From the NCBI GenBank assembly GCA_964630705.1, contig CAZVZH010000012.1, positions 1 to 43,009 on the forward strand: a stretch of 43,009 nt of DNA, in the 5' to 3' direction. A program made the position numbers and the translations under genes. The notes under the pieces were generated by a model that searched no databases, was not told the origin of the DNA, and worked only from the letters and a program-made list of their open reading frames with translations. Below are positions 8,353 to 16,701 of this stretch, piece after piece. Every line of letters begins with the position of its first letter. The stretch's first letter is position 1. This DNA is from M3007 sp964630705 (GTDB taxonomy: Bacteria; Bacteroidota; Bacteroidia; Chitinophagales; Saprospiraceae).

Positions 8353-10359
8353 GTGAAACGATCATACGCCCCTGCTATTCTTTTATTTGTGTGTGGCCTT
8401 GGTTTGAACCAAGGCCGTGCGCAGTATTGTTTTAATGTCAATTCCTCCCTTTCCAGCATCCATCTGGAACCCGGGGCCGACAAGCCCCTTCCCAATCATC
8501 GGGACACCGTTTTGGTACCCTGTACGCAATCTATTGCCAACTTTAATTTCTTTGTCGAATTTATGCCTGGCGTAGAAGATTACTTTGAAAGTCAGGGGCA
8601 ACTCAGCGGCGTGTTATACTACAAATCATCGACAATACTTCTACAGTATGACAAGGCTGAAAACGTGTTTTCGCTGTCCGGAGATCAACATCTGCTTCAA
8701 GATGGACTTTATCAGCTGAATATAAGCGCCATCAATTGCGCGCCGCCAGGCTTGAATTGTAACAACTGTTCCATAAACTATGAATTCTATCTAAAATACA
8801 ATACCGATGTATTGATTTTAGTGGATATCAAATCAGCGCCCACCCCGGCCGTCTTAACCTGCCTTTCAGGCAGTTCCGTCAAACTCACCGCCACAGCCCC
8901 GCCAACCAATGCGTTTTCAGGCCAATGGGCGGTACTGCAAAACAACCAGTTTGTAAACATGGCCGGAGAAACTGATACCACCTTAATTGCTACCCAACCC
9001 GGCACCTATCGCTTTACCCTGACCGGCCCGGCCGGTTGTACCGGCGATAACTTTATCGCTGTAAATCCACCCCAGATGCCGGAAATTGACTTTTTAACAT
9101 CCCCAATAACATTGCAGGCCTGTGCGCAAAAAGTGACGGGCATGAGCGTCAGATTCGGCGGGCCGCCCGGCAATGTCGGGTACCAATGGACGGCGCTCGA
9201 CAATGGCTTGCTGCTGAGCGGCGCAAACAGCGCGGAACCAACAGTAGGTGCCCCGGGCCGGTATGTGCTTTCTGTTACCCGCTCCGACAACGGCTGTACC
9301 GATACGGATACCTTACTGGTTGTGCCCGGTATCGTACCAGTGATACAAACCCAAATATCCCGCGCGCCCGCAAGCGGCCCCCTGGATTGCCGCTTAAAAA
9401 CAATAAAACTCTCCGCTGAAGCCACGCAAAGTTCCGGACCTTCCGGATTTACCTTCCTTTGGTCGGATGGCAGCAGCGGAGCGGAATTGTCCGTTCAACA
9501 GCCCGGTATTTACGCCGTAACAGCCACTTCCACACAAAGCGGTTGCCTGGGCACTTCCAACATCCTGATCATGCAGGATATTTCGGCGCCTTTTGTTCAA
9601 ATTATCAGTGCGCGCGACACCTTGTGTGCGGGCCAAAGTTTGCCCTTATCCGCCAATACGCAAGAGCCCGTGGTTTTTGAATGGAGTGATGGGAACACGG
9701 GAAATACCACCACAGTACTGCCTGCGAACGACGGCGACAATGCATTTACACTCACCGTCACAGCAAATGATAATGGTTGCACCAATACGGCTTTCAAGTC
9801 TGTTTTTCGTATCGATCCACCCGCATTGACTTGTTTTCCGAGCGCTGTAACCGTACAAGACGGCCAACAAGTGAACCTGGGATGCACCATAACCGGCGGC
9901 CAGTTATTTTGGCTGGCTGAGGCTGTAAACGTCGCCGGCGTGCCGTTTTCCGGAGTCGGCCAAGTGGTCGACCAGGAAGTCCGCCTGAGCAACAACCAGG
10001 GGCCAGGCACTGTCCGGTTTTCTTTTTACGGGCAAAACAGTGGTTGTACCAGCCCGAAGCAGGAAATAATGACTATAGTATTGCCTGCCGACGATGCCGG
10101 ACTGTTTATTCCCGAACTGGTGACGCCGAACGGAGACGGGCTCAACGATCAATGGGAAATTCTACTGCCAGCGTCCATCAGCGACCCATCAGCCTACACT
10201 ATTTTGTTGTTCAACCGCTTTGGCGCCCAGGTTTACGAAGGCAACCTGGGCCAATCGATTCCGGTTGAAACCTGGCCAGATGGCACCTATTTCTATGCCG
10301 TTTCTATCCCGGATGGCCGAAAAGTGCGCGGCGCTGTCACTATTCTCCGACGGGATTAA
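8353..10359 (+). CDS. gliding motility-associated C-terminal domain (T9SS type B) secreted protein
   Basis: 668 residues starting at GTG, preceded by an A/T-rich leader, 29 nt after the previous stop. The signal peptide ends at GRAQ. About five Ig/PKD-like modules of 80-100 residues follow, each with a Cys and a W/G-Y-x-F/L-T/S-V strand (YRFTLTGPAGC, YVLSVTRSDNGC, YAVTATSTQSGC, FTLTVTANDNGC, VRFSFYGQNSGC). The C-terminal ~85 residues are a CHU_C/type B sorting domain: PELVTPNGDGLNDQWEI, then LFNRFGAQVYEG and DGTYFYAVSI. Established for Flavobacterium: type B CTD cargo is exported by T9SS and depends on SprF-like partners. The PorP/SprF-family gene is immediately downstream. A surface filament or adhesin role is likely. 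Confidence 0.88.
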   Translation: MKRSYAPAILLFVCGLGLNQGRAQYCFNVNSSLSSIHLEPGADKPLPNHRDTVLVPCTQSIANFNFFVEFMPGVEDYFESQGQLSGVLYYKSSTILLQYDKAENVFSLSGDQHLLQDGLYQLNISAINCAPPGLNCNNCSINYEFYLKYNTDVLILVDIKSAPTPAVLTCLSGSSVKLTATAPPTNAFSGQWAVLQNNQFVNMAGETDTTLIATQPGTYRFTLTGPAGCTGDNFIAVNPPQMPEIDFLTSPITLQACAQKVTGMSVRFGGPPGNVGYQWTALDNGLLLSGANSAEPTVGAPGRYVLSVTRSDNGCTDTDTLLVVPGIVPVIQTQISRAPASGPLDCRLKTIKLSAEATQSSGPSGFTFLWSDGSSGAELSVQQPGIYAVTATSTQSGCLGTSNILIMQDISAPFVQIISARDTLCAGQSLPLSANTQEPVVFEWSDGNTGNTTTVLPANDGDNAFTLTVTANDNGCTNTAFKSVFRIDPPALTCFPSAVTVQDGQQVNLGCTITGGQLFWLAEAVNVAGVPFSGVGQVVDQEVRLSNNQGPGTVRFSFYGQNSGCTSPKQEIMTIVLPADDAGLFIPELVTPNGDGLNDQWEILLPASISDPSAYTILLFNRFGAQVYEGNLGQSIPVETWPDGTYFYAVSIPDGRKVRGAVTILRRD

Positions 10360-10384
10360 GAGTATGCCTAAAATCCGATTTGCC

Positions 10385-12376
10385 ATGCGAAATATCCTGA
10401 TCATCCCGATTTGTATCTTTTTGGCGCTTTGCGCACCTCAGCTGCCCGCCCAGCAAGTTCCTTTTTTAAACCAATATACCTGGAACCCACGGCTCTTCAA
10501 TCCTGCCGCTCAGGGCCAAGGCTCAGTAGGCCAGATTGCTGCCGCTTACCGCAGCCAGTTTCAAGATTTGGAGGCAGCCGACCGGCCCAACACTTATTTG
10601 TTCCACGCCGACATGTCGCCCTGGATGCCGGAGCGCCTGGGCCTGGCCGTTCAAGTGATGGGCGATAAAGCGCATTTGATCAGCCGGTTTCAGGCCAGCG
10701 CGCTTTTTGGTTACCATTTGATTCAACAGGACCAGTTTCGGCTCTCCCTGGGCGCTGCAGCCAGCTGGCTCACCCAAAACATCAACTTCGACGGCCGGCG
10801 GCTGAGCGATATTCTAGACCTCTCCGTTTTTTCCGGGGATGTCAATAAAAACCAATTCGACGGCGGGCCCGGGCTGGCCCTGGAATACCAGACTGCAGGC
10901 GGCTCTGTTTTCGCGCTCGATGTGGCCGCCACCCAACTTTTTAGCAGCGATGTCCGAATTACAGGATTACCCGGAAATACCCGCCCGGGAGCCGTGTACG
11001 ATCTGGTGCCGCATGTGCTGGCAAACGCGCGGGCGCGCATCCAAGGCGCGGGGTTTGCTGTAGAGCCTACGCTCGCCGTTCGGGTTATGGGAGGCGGTAA
11101 GCCGGTGCCCGCCGGCGTTTTCGACGTCAACCTGAATGCCTATTTTTTAAAAGAAAATCGCCTGATGGTGGGAGCGGGTATCCGGAGCAACACGCAGGGC
11201 GCTCATTTTCAAATGGGCCTTGCGCCGGCGGAAAACATCTGGCTGTTAGCCTCTGCTGAACTGCATCCGGCTTTGGGGCCGAGTTATGAAGTCGGGGCAA
11301 ATTATACCTTCCGGCGGGCAACAGAAAAACCCGCGGCCCCGGCTGCCCCGGCCATTCCTCCATCGTTTCAGGAAAACCTGCTTGAAAACGCCTGGTCGGA
11401 ATTCGAAGGCGCTGCCACAGCCCTGGAGCAACGTTTGGCTGAACTAAAATCGCAGCAACAAACCATCCGGAACGACCAGCAAACTGCAGCGGCCGCCCGC
11501 AACTTGAATGCCCTCCTGGAAGCCTCCGACCGCTGCGCAACACAACTGGAGCTAGCCGCCAACGCACTGAATCAAGCCCGGCAAGGCGCCCAGTCGCTCG
11601 ATGTGCGACGCTTACAAGCAGAACAAACGGTGCGCAACGCCGGCAACCAGGGCGGCATGATTTCTGCCAGCACCCGGCAAACGTTGAAACAGATCCAGGA
11701 GCGCAACGCTGCCATACAGGGCGACTTGCAGGAATTGCTCTCCCGCCAACAAGCTCTGCAATTGGACTGTGAAAAACTTCGGCCAGCCCAAAATGCCGCC
11801 AGCTGTATCCAGTTGGCCGACTCGGAATGCTTGCAAAACCTCTTTGAAACAGCCTTGAGCCAGACGCCCGGCCGCCCGGCAAACATGTATCCAGTACGGT
11901 GTTTTTCCATCAGCTCAGCGGCGGCCATCACCTACCATTTCCCCAACGACGCTGAACAATACGCCCTTCGGGCCGACCAGCAGGTGCTGGCAGCGCACCT
12001 GGCTCAACAAATTCGCGACTTGGAACAACAAGGCGTCCGGCTGGATAAAATCGCCCTGGTTTCTGAACTGCAGGAAGACCGCAGCACCTTGGGTTACCGT
12101 CTCGGGCTGGAATACGACGGCAGCCTGCCCGGCACTCCCCCACCCTATGCCTTGGTGGATAACGAAACCGGAACATCGGAAAACAAAACCCTGGCCGTGC
12201 AAGCGGGCGAGCGCATCAGCCTGGAGGCTTTGGCCGCGCTGAAACTGGCAGCCTGGCGTCATTTCCTGGCTACACAAGGTATTCCCAACGATCAGATCAG
12301 CCTGGAAATCCGGTACAACCACGACTCCAATATCTACCGCGAAGAAACGAAAGTGGTGTTGCGGCTGCGCAACTGA
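10385..12376 (+). CDS. PorP/SprF-family type IX secretion membrane protein with coiled-coil C-terminal extension
   Basis: 663 residues. The signal peptide ends LPAQQ; the PorP/SprF signature follows at once (FLNQYTWNPRLFNPAAQG) and the ~290-residue outer-membrane barrel ends near YEVGANYTFR. PorP/SprF proteins are usually ~300-350 residues. Here an Ala/Pro linker (~313-325) leads into a Gln/Ala-rich coiled coil (~332-465) and a ~190-residue C-terminal region. That region's end (ALAALKLAAWRHFLATQGIPNDQISLEIR) is trimmed here to KLAAWRHFLATQGIP, which vaguely recalls the OmpA-like helix pattern. The ATG at 10385 is preferred; an ATG at 10364 adds seven residues before the signal peptide. Expected role: outer-membrane docking and export of the type B CTD protein encoded just upstream. 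Confidence 0.85.
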   Translation: MRNILIIPICIFLALCAPQLPAQQVPFLNQYTWNPRLFNPAAQGQGSVGQIAAAYRSQFQDLEAADRPNTYLFHADMSPWMPERLGLAVQVMGDKAHLISRFQASALFGYHLIQQDQFRLSLGAAASWLTQNINFDGRRLSDILDLSVFSGDVNKNQFDGGPGLALEYQTAGGSVFALDVAATQLFSSDVRITGLPGNTRPGAVYDLVPHVLANARARIQGAGFAVEPTLAVRVMGGGKPVPAGVFDVNLNAYFLKENRLMVGAGIRSNTQGAHFQMGLAPAENIWLLASAELHPALGPSYEVGANYTFRRATEKPAAPAAPAIPPSFQENLLENAWSEFEGAATALEQRLAELKSQQQTIRNDQQTAAAARNLNALLEASDRCATQLELAANALNQARQGAQSLDVRRLQAEQTVRNAGNQGGMISASTRQTLKQIQERNAAIQGDLQELLSRQQALQLDCEKLRPAQNAASCIQLADSECLQNLFETALSQTPGRPANMYPVRCFSISSAAAITYHFPNDAEQYALRADQQVLAAHLAQQIRDLEQQGVRLDKIALVSELQEDRSTLGYRLGLEYDGSLPGTPPPYALVDNETGTSENKTLAVQAGERISLEALAALKLAAWRHFLATQGIPNDQISLEIRYNHDSNIYREETKVVLRLRN

Positions 12377-12378
12377 GT

Positions 12379-13104
12379 TTACTCCAAATCGAATAGATTC
12401 CGAACAGCAGGCGTGCGCGCCCAGACAAAGCCCTCCGCATACTGCACCTGAGCGGGGCGGCCGAAAACGCGGGCTTTGGCCTCCATGAAGTCGAGGAAGT
12501 CCTTGCCGGAGATTGGCGTTTGCGGTCCTTGGTCTGCTTCGCCTTCATCATAAAATTGGGAACGGAAAGCCAGGATCGCCTGCATTTTTTGCTGGAAGTA
12601 CGGGGTGATGTCTACGATAAAATCTGGCTCAAGTTGTTTGTCTTGCAAATAATGATAAACAGCCTGCGGGCGCCAGGCTGTTTGGCGTTGGCCCTTGGTG
12701 TCCAGGGTTTCAATTTTAGGCAAGCCGGAATAAAAGCAGGCGTCTGCCACGAGTTTGGCGGCGCGGCCGTGGTCGGGGTGCCGGTCGTCGGGCGCGTTGC
12801 AGAGAACGATACTGGGTTGGAATTGGCGGATGGCCCGGATGATTTTCGCGGTATTTTCAGGGGAGTTTTGAAAAAAACCGTCGGCCAGGTCGAGCTGCTC
12901 GCGAAAAGCTGCCCCGAGAATTTGTGCGGCCTGGTTGGCCTCCCGGGTCCGCAATTCCGCCGAGCCGCGGGTACCTAGTTCGCCGCGACTCAGGTCGAGC
13001 AGCCCAAACCGGTAGCCCATTTCCGCGTGGCGAAGCAGGGTGCCCGAGGCGCTCAATTCCACATCGTCGGGGTGGATGCCGATGGCCAGAATGTCTATTT
13101 TCAT
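12379..13104 (-). CDS. bshB1: bacillithiol biosynthesis deacetylase BshB1
   Basis: PIG-L-family zinc-dependent deacetylase, 241 residues. It removes the acetyl group from GlcNAc-malate in bacillithiol synthesis, the low-molecular-weight thiol of many Bacteroidota. The metal site is visible: HPDD at residues 12-15 and DRHPDHGRA near residue 107, with GELGTRG in between. The C-terminal QMQAILAFRSQF-like segment (KMQAILAFRSQFYDEGE) and EGFVWAR match BshB1 rather than generic PIG-L enzymes. The stop is 2 nt from the convergent PorP-family stop, leaving no room for a terminator. bshA and bshC are not in the window. Confidence 0.93.
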   Translation of the reverse strand: MKIDILAIGIHPDDVELSASGTLLRHAEMGYRFGLLDLSRGELGTRGSAELRTREANQAAQILGAAFREQLDLADGFFQNSPENTAKIIRAIRQFQPSIVLCNAPDDRHPDHGRAAKLVADACFYSGLPKIETLDTKGQRQTAWRPQAVYHYLQDKQLEPDFIVDITPYFQQKMQAILAFRSQFYDEGEADQGPQTPISGKDFLDFMEAKARVFGRPAQVQYAEGFVWARTPAVRNLFDLE

Positions 13105-13107
13105 GTG

Positions 13108-13115
13108 TAATTTTG
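13108..13115 (+). promoter_or_regulatory. -7 box (TAATTTTG) for the coiled-coil membrane protein
   Basis: TAATTTTG matches TAnnTTTG and sits 24 nt before the ATG at 13140, in a 35-bp divergent gap shared with bshB1. Any -33 element would fall within the bshB1 coding start. Confidence 0.4.
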
Positions 13116-13139
13116 CTGGAGCAACTATTGAAAAATTCT

Positions 13140-13649
13140 ATGGAAAACCATCCCAACAACGAAGAACGGCTGGCCGCGCTGGAAACCGCCCTGCAAGCGG
13201 CCGCCGACACGGCGCAAAAATACAAGCAAGAGTTGGAAAAACTGCGGCAGCAATACGCTGACGACCTTTTCGCCGAACGCCAGGCCAACAAACAACTTCA
13301 GGCCGAACGCCAACAACTCCAGCACGATTACAGCCAACTCCGGGTGCAAAAAGGCGGTTTTGGATTGAAAGCGCTGAGTTTAAGCGGTTTTGCCGGCTTC
13401 CTGAGCGGACTGGTGCTGCTCGTTGGCTACATCCTTTTTTTGCAACCCAAAAGCCCGCACACGCGCCAGTTTCAGGCCTTCCGCGATGCCAATCTGTTCA
13501 ACTACGAGCGGGCGATCAGCCAGGGCGATTTTCACTCTGTAGAGGCAGATTTGCAAAAAAATCTGGACGACCCGGAGCACAAATTGCTGTGGCCGGAAAT
13601 TGAATTTGCAAAAAAACTGGTCCGCGCAGCCCGGCTTCAATGCGAATAG
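13140..13649 (+). CDS. coiled-coil single-pass membrane protein, function unknown
   Basis: 169 residues. Residues ~5-65 are a charged heptad-rich coiled coil (ERLAALETALQAAADTAQ, then QANKQLQAERQQLQ). One membrane helix follows (SGFAGFLSGLVLLVGYILFL, ~80-100), then a ~65-residue C-terminal domain (RQFQAFRDANLFNYERAISQGDF...WPEIEFAKKLVRAA). The ATG at 13140 starts the coiled coil directly and follows a -7 box; longer in-frame extensions overlap bshB1 antisense and are unlikely. I do not recognise a named family. Its stop is 2 nt from the nth stop. Confidence 0.7.
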   Translation: MENHPNNEERLAALETALQAAADTAQKYKQELEKLRQQYADDLFAERQANKQLQAERQQLQHDYSQLRVQKGGFGLKALSLSGFAGFLSGLVLLVGYILFLQPKSPHTRQFQAFRDANLFNYERAISQGDFHSVEADLQKNLDDPEHKLLWPEIEFAKKLVRAARLQCE

Positions 13650-13651
13650 GC

Positions 13652-14287
13652 TCAGACTTTTACCCCGTATTTTGAACAGATCGGACATTTTTCCGGCGCA
13701 TGCCCGCGCGCCGGGCAGTACTCCCGGCCGAAGTAGATGATCTGCAGGTGCAATTTGTTCCAGCTGGCCTCCGGAAACAAAGCCTTCAGGTCGCGCTCCG
13801 TTTGTTCCACGTTTTTTCCATTGCTCAATCCCCAACGCGCGGCCAGCCGGTGGATGTGGGTGTCTACCGGAAAAGCCGGCACGCCGAAGGCTTGCGACAT
13901 CACGACCGATGCCGTTTTGTGGCCCACCCCCGGCAAGGCCTCCAGGGCTTCGAAACTTTGAGGCACCTGGCCCTGATATTGCTCGGCCAAAATGTTGGAC
14001 AAACCCCAAATGGCTTTTGATTTCGAGGGCGACAAGCCGCAGGGCTTGATGATTTCCCGGATTTCCTCCACATCGAGTTTGCGCATGTCGAAGGGATTGC
14101 CGGCGCGCGCAAACAGGCGCGGCGTCACGGTATTTACCCGTTCGTCGGTGCATTGCGCCGACAGCACGACGGCTACGAGCAAGGTGTACGCGTCATCGTG
14201 CAGCAGCGGAATCGGCGTTTCCGGATACAGCCGGTCGAGCATTTCAGCAATGGCTGCCGCCTTTTTTTTCAGTGCGCTGGAGGACAT
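13652..14287 (-). CDS. nth: endonuclease III (DNA glycosylase/AP lyase)
   Basis: Base-excision repair glycosylase for oxidised pyrimidines, 211 residues. The helix-hairpin-helix is LPGVGHKTASVVM with the catalytic Lys in GHKTA, and the catalytic Asp is in FPVDTHIHRLA. The C-terminal cluster region is atypical: EYCPARGHAPEKCPICSKYG has three Cys with spacing C-x9-C-x2-C and no fourth Cys, so a standard 4Fe-4S cluster (C-x6-C-x2-C-x5-C) is not encoded. From memory, many Bacteroidota Nth proteins are also degenerate here. The ATG at 14287 is chosen because everything upstream in frame overlaps purH. Likely co-transcribed with purH (23-nt gap). Confidence 0.93.
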   Translation of the reverse strand: MSSSALKKKAAAIAEMLDRLYPETPIPLLHDDAYTLLVAVVLSAQCTDERVNTVTPRLFARAGNPFDMRKLDVEEIREIIKPCGLSPSKSKAIWGLSNILAEQYQGQVPQSFEALEALPGVGHKTASVVMSQAFGVPAFPVDTHIHRLAARWGLSNGKNVEQTERDLKALFPEASWNKLHLQIIYFGREYCPARGHAPEKCPICSKYGVKV

Positions 14288-14310
14288 GGTTCGATTGTTT
14301 TTCGGGGCAT

Positions 14311-15861
14311 TCAATGCCGGAAATGCCGGAACCCAGTGGTGACCATCGCCTGGCCGAGCCGGTCGCAAGCGTCGATACTGTCCTGATCCTTGATCGAGCC
14401 GCCGGGCTGAACCACTGCCGTGATGCCGGCTTCGGCGGCAATTTCCACACAATCGGGGAAAGGGAAAAAAGCGTCGGAGGCCATTACCGCGCCCTGAAGG
14501 TCGAAACCAAAGGCTCGGGCCTTGGCAATAGCCTGCCGCAATGCGTCAACGCGGGAGGGTTGGCCGCAACCCATGCCGATCAGCTGGCGGTTTTTCACCA
14601 GTGCGATCGCGTTGGATTTCAGGTGTTTGACGCATTTTACGGCAAACAATAATTCGTCGACTTCGTCGGGTGCGGGGGTGCGCCGGGTGACCACTTTCAG
14701 GTCGGCGAGCGTTTCTGTTTTCAGGTCGGCGTCTTGCTCCACCACCCCGTTGAGCAAGCTCCGGAAGCTGCGGGCCGGCACCTCGAACGACTTGATGCGC
14801 AGCAAGGTGCGTTGGCTTTTTTTGCGCAGCAAATCCAGGGCATCGGCATCGAACTCCGGCGCGATCAGCACTTCGTAAAAAAGGGTGTCGATTTCGCGGG
14901 CTGTTGCCAGATCGATCCGGGTATTGGCGATAAAGATTCCGCCGAAGGCCGAAACGGGGTCGCAGGCCAGGGCGGCCGTCCAGGCTTCCAGGAGACTGTC
15001 CCGAAGGGCTACTCCGCAGGTATTGGTGTGTTTGAGAATGGCAAACGTGGGGCGTCCCAGCTGAAATTCGCGCATGAGTTGCACCGCGGCGTCGATGTCG
15101 ACGAGGTTGTTGTAAGAGATGGCCTTGCCGTTGAGTTTGTCGAACATCCGCTCGAAGTCGCCAAAAAAGACGCCTGCCTGGTGGGGGTTTTCGCCGTAGC
15201 GCAGAATGTCGGAGCGGTGAATAGAGTATTTGAAGGATATATCGGTGGTGCCTTCGTTGAACCAGTTGAAAATAGCGATGTCGTAGTTGGAACTCACTTT
15301 AAACGCCCGGCGGGCCAGTTCGCGGCGGTTGGCGGCGCTGAGTTCGCCGTCTTGTTCCTGGAGCCAGGATTCGAAAAGCGGGTATTCGTCGCGGGAAGCC
15401 ACCACCGCCACGTCTTTCCAGTTTTTCGCCGCAGCCCGAATCAGGGAAATCCCGCCGATGTCAATTTTTTCAATGATCTCGGCGGGGTCGTTCGTCGCCG
15501 CGACGGTTTCCTCAAAAGGATACAAGTCGACGATGACGCAGTCGATTTCGGGTATCTGGTATTCCTGCAATTGATCGAGGTGTTTTTTTTCCCGGCGGGC
15601 CAGGATGCCGCCAAAAACGGCGGGGTGCAAAGTTTTTACCCGGCCGTCGAGGATGCTGGGATAGCCGGTGAGTTGTTCGACCGGAATAACCGGAATGCCC
15701 ATTTGCTGGATGTAGGCTTGGGTGCCGCCGGTGCTGTACAGGCTGACGTTTAGTTCGTGCAGTTTTTGGATGATCGGCGCCAGGCCGTCTTTGGAATAAA
15801 CGGAGACCAGGGCAGAGCGAATTTTGGTGTTGCCCGCGCCGGGAATTACAGATTTTGCCAT
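14311..15861 (-). CDS. purH: bifunctional AICAR formyltransferase/IMP cyclohydrolase
   Basis: Catalyses the last two steps of de novo IMP synthesis. 516 residues, normal length. The N-terminal MGS-like IMP cyclohydrolase domain (~12-160) shows LYSTGGTQAYI, GRVKTLHPAVFGGIL and IVDLYPFEET. The C-terminal transformylase domain shows RYGENPHQ, the catalytic ILKHTNTCGVAL (Lys-His), DPVSAFGGI, and SNAIAL/GMGCGQPSRVDA; it ends SDAFFPFPD...VQPGGSIKDQD. The 10-formyl-THF it uses is the product of fhs in this window. A -7 box lies just upstream (15881-15888), so it is probably transcribed independently of tdk, with nth following. Confidence 0.97.
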   Translation of the reverse strand: MAKSVIPGAGNTKIRSALVSVYSKDGLAPIIQKLHELNVSLYSTGGTQAYIQQMGIPVIPVEQLTGYPSILDGRVKTLHPAVFGGILARREKKHLDQLQEYQIPEIDCVIVDLYPFEETVAATNDPAEIIEKIDIGGISLIRAAAKNWKDVAVVASRDEYPLFESWLQEQDGELSAANRRELARRAFKVSSNYDIAIFNWFNEGTTDISFKYSIHRSDILRYGENPHQAGVFFGDFERMFDKLNGKAISYNNLVDIDAAVQLMREFQLGRPTFAILKHTNTCGVALRDSLLEAWTAALACDPVSAFGGIFIANTRIDLATAREIDTLFYEVLIAPEFDADALDLLRKKSQRTLLRIKSFEVPARSFRSLLNGVVEQDADLKTETLADLKVVTRRTPAPDEVDELLFAVKCVKHLKSNAIALVKNRQLIGMGCGQPSRVDALRQAIAKARAFGFDLQGAVMASDAFFPFPDCVEIAAEAGITAVVQPGGSIKDQDSIDACDRLGQAMVTTGFRHFRH

Positions 15862-15880
15862 GTTAAAATTTTAGAAGCCG

Positions 15881-15888
15881 CAAAGGTA
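15881..15888 (-). promoter_or_regulatory. -7 box (TACCTTTG) for purH-nth
   Basis: Minus-strand TACCTTTG, 19 nt upstream of the purH ATG, in the 69-bp gap after tdk. No -33 TTG at consensus spacing. Confidence 0.45.
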
Positions 15889-15930
15889 ACGCACCCCGGG
15901 CAGAAGCCGGCAGGTTCGGCAAACAGGGAC

Positions 15931-16515
15931 TTATTTTAGGCGCAAAATATTGCCTTTGTTGTAGCAGGAGCGGCACCGGGGCTCGTAGTGTTCCTTTTCT
16001 CCGAGCAGGATCACTTCGTCGTTTTCAGCCAGCCGGTACGAGTGGGTGGCCAGATTGCCGCAGTGCACACAAATGGCGTGGACCTTGGTGACATATTCGG
16101 CGATAGCCAACAAATCCGGCATAGGGCCGAAGGGTTTGCCCCGGTAGTCCATGTCCAAGCCGGCAATCACCACGCGGACACCCCTCAAGGCGAGTTGCTG
16201 GCATATGTCGGGCAGTTCAGCGTCAAAAAATTGGGCTTCATCGATGCCGACAACGGAGGTTTCTGCCGACAACTGGAGCAATTTGGAAGAGTGGTTAAGC
16301 GGGGTAGCCAGCACGGCGGTGGTATCGTGCGACACAATTTTGGCTTCGTCGTAGCGCGTGTCGGCCTGTGGCTTGAACACCTCCACTTTAAGTTGGGCGA
16401 TGGTTGCGCGTTTGAGCCGCCGGATCAGTTCTTCGGTTTTGCCCGAAAACATACAGCCGCAGATCACTTCGATCCAGCCTGTTTTTTTGCCTTTAAAATG
16501 CGGTTCCAGAAACAT
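15931..16515 (-). CDS. tdk: thymidine kinase
   Basis: Type II thymidine kinase of pyrimidine salvage, 194 residues from the ATG at 16515. The P-loop is GCMFSGKTEELIRRL near residue 20; the Walker B-like GIDEAQFFD is near residue 85; the lid/substrate region is GLDMDYRGKPFGPMPDLLA. Four structural zinc-site Cys are present as CVHC and CRSC. An in-frame TTG at 16545 would add ten residues and is less likely than the ATG. It is followed by purH on the same strand after 69 bp. Confidence 0.95.
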   Translation of the reverse strand: MFLEPHFKGKKTGWIEVICGCMFSGKTEELIRRLKRATIAQLKVEVFKPQADTRYDEAKIVSHDTTAVLATPLNHSSKLLQLSAETSVVGIDEAQFFDAELPDICQQLALRGVRVVIAGLDMDYRGKPFGPMPDLLAIAEYVTKVHAICVHCGNLATHSYRLAENDEVILLGEKEHYEPRCRSCYNKGNILRLK

Positions 16516-16701
16516 GGGAAATTTGACAAATGGAGTAAGGGACAACAGAAAAAAATCAGCCGCGCTGAGCTATCGGCGGCGAAAATGCAATTTTTTAAAA
16601 CCCGCTACCGAATGTTCCCGCGATTTTTTGAACTTCGCCGGAGAAAAAATTGCGCAACACCTCTTCATCGCCATCGGCTGAATTTCGAAAACACCGCAAC
16701 C

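Noticed and set aside
14734..15753. 339-codon plus-strand open frame opposite purH
   Set aside because: Antisense of a conserved enzyme; no motif of its own.
15988..16701. Long upstream extension of the proline-rich protein
   Set aside because: It runs antisense through tdk; the natural start is the ATG at 16702 with an A-rich leader.
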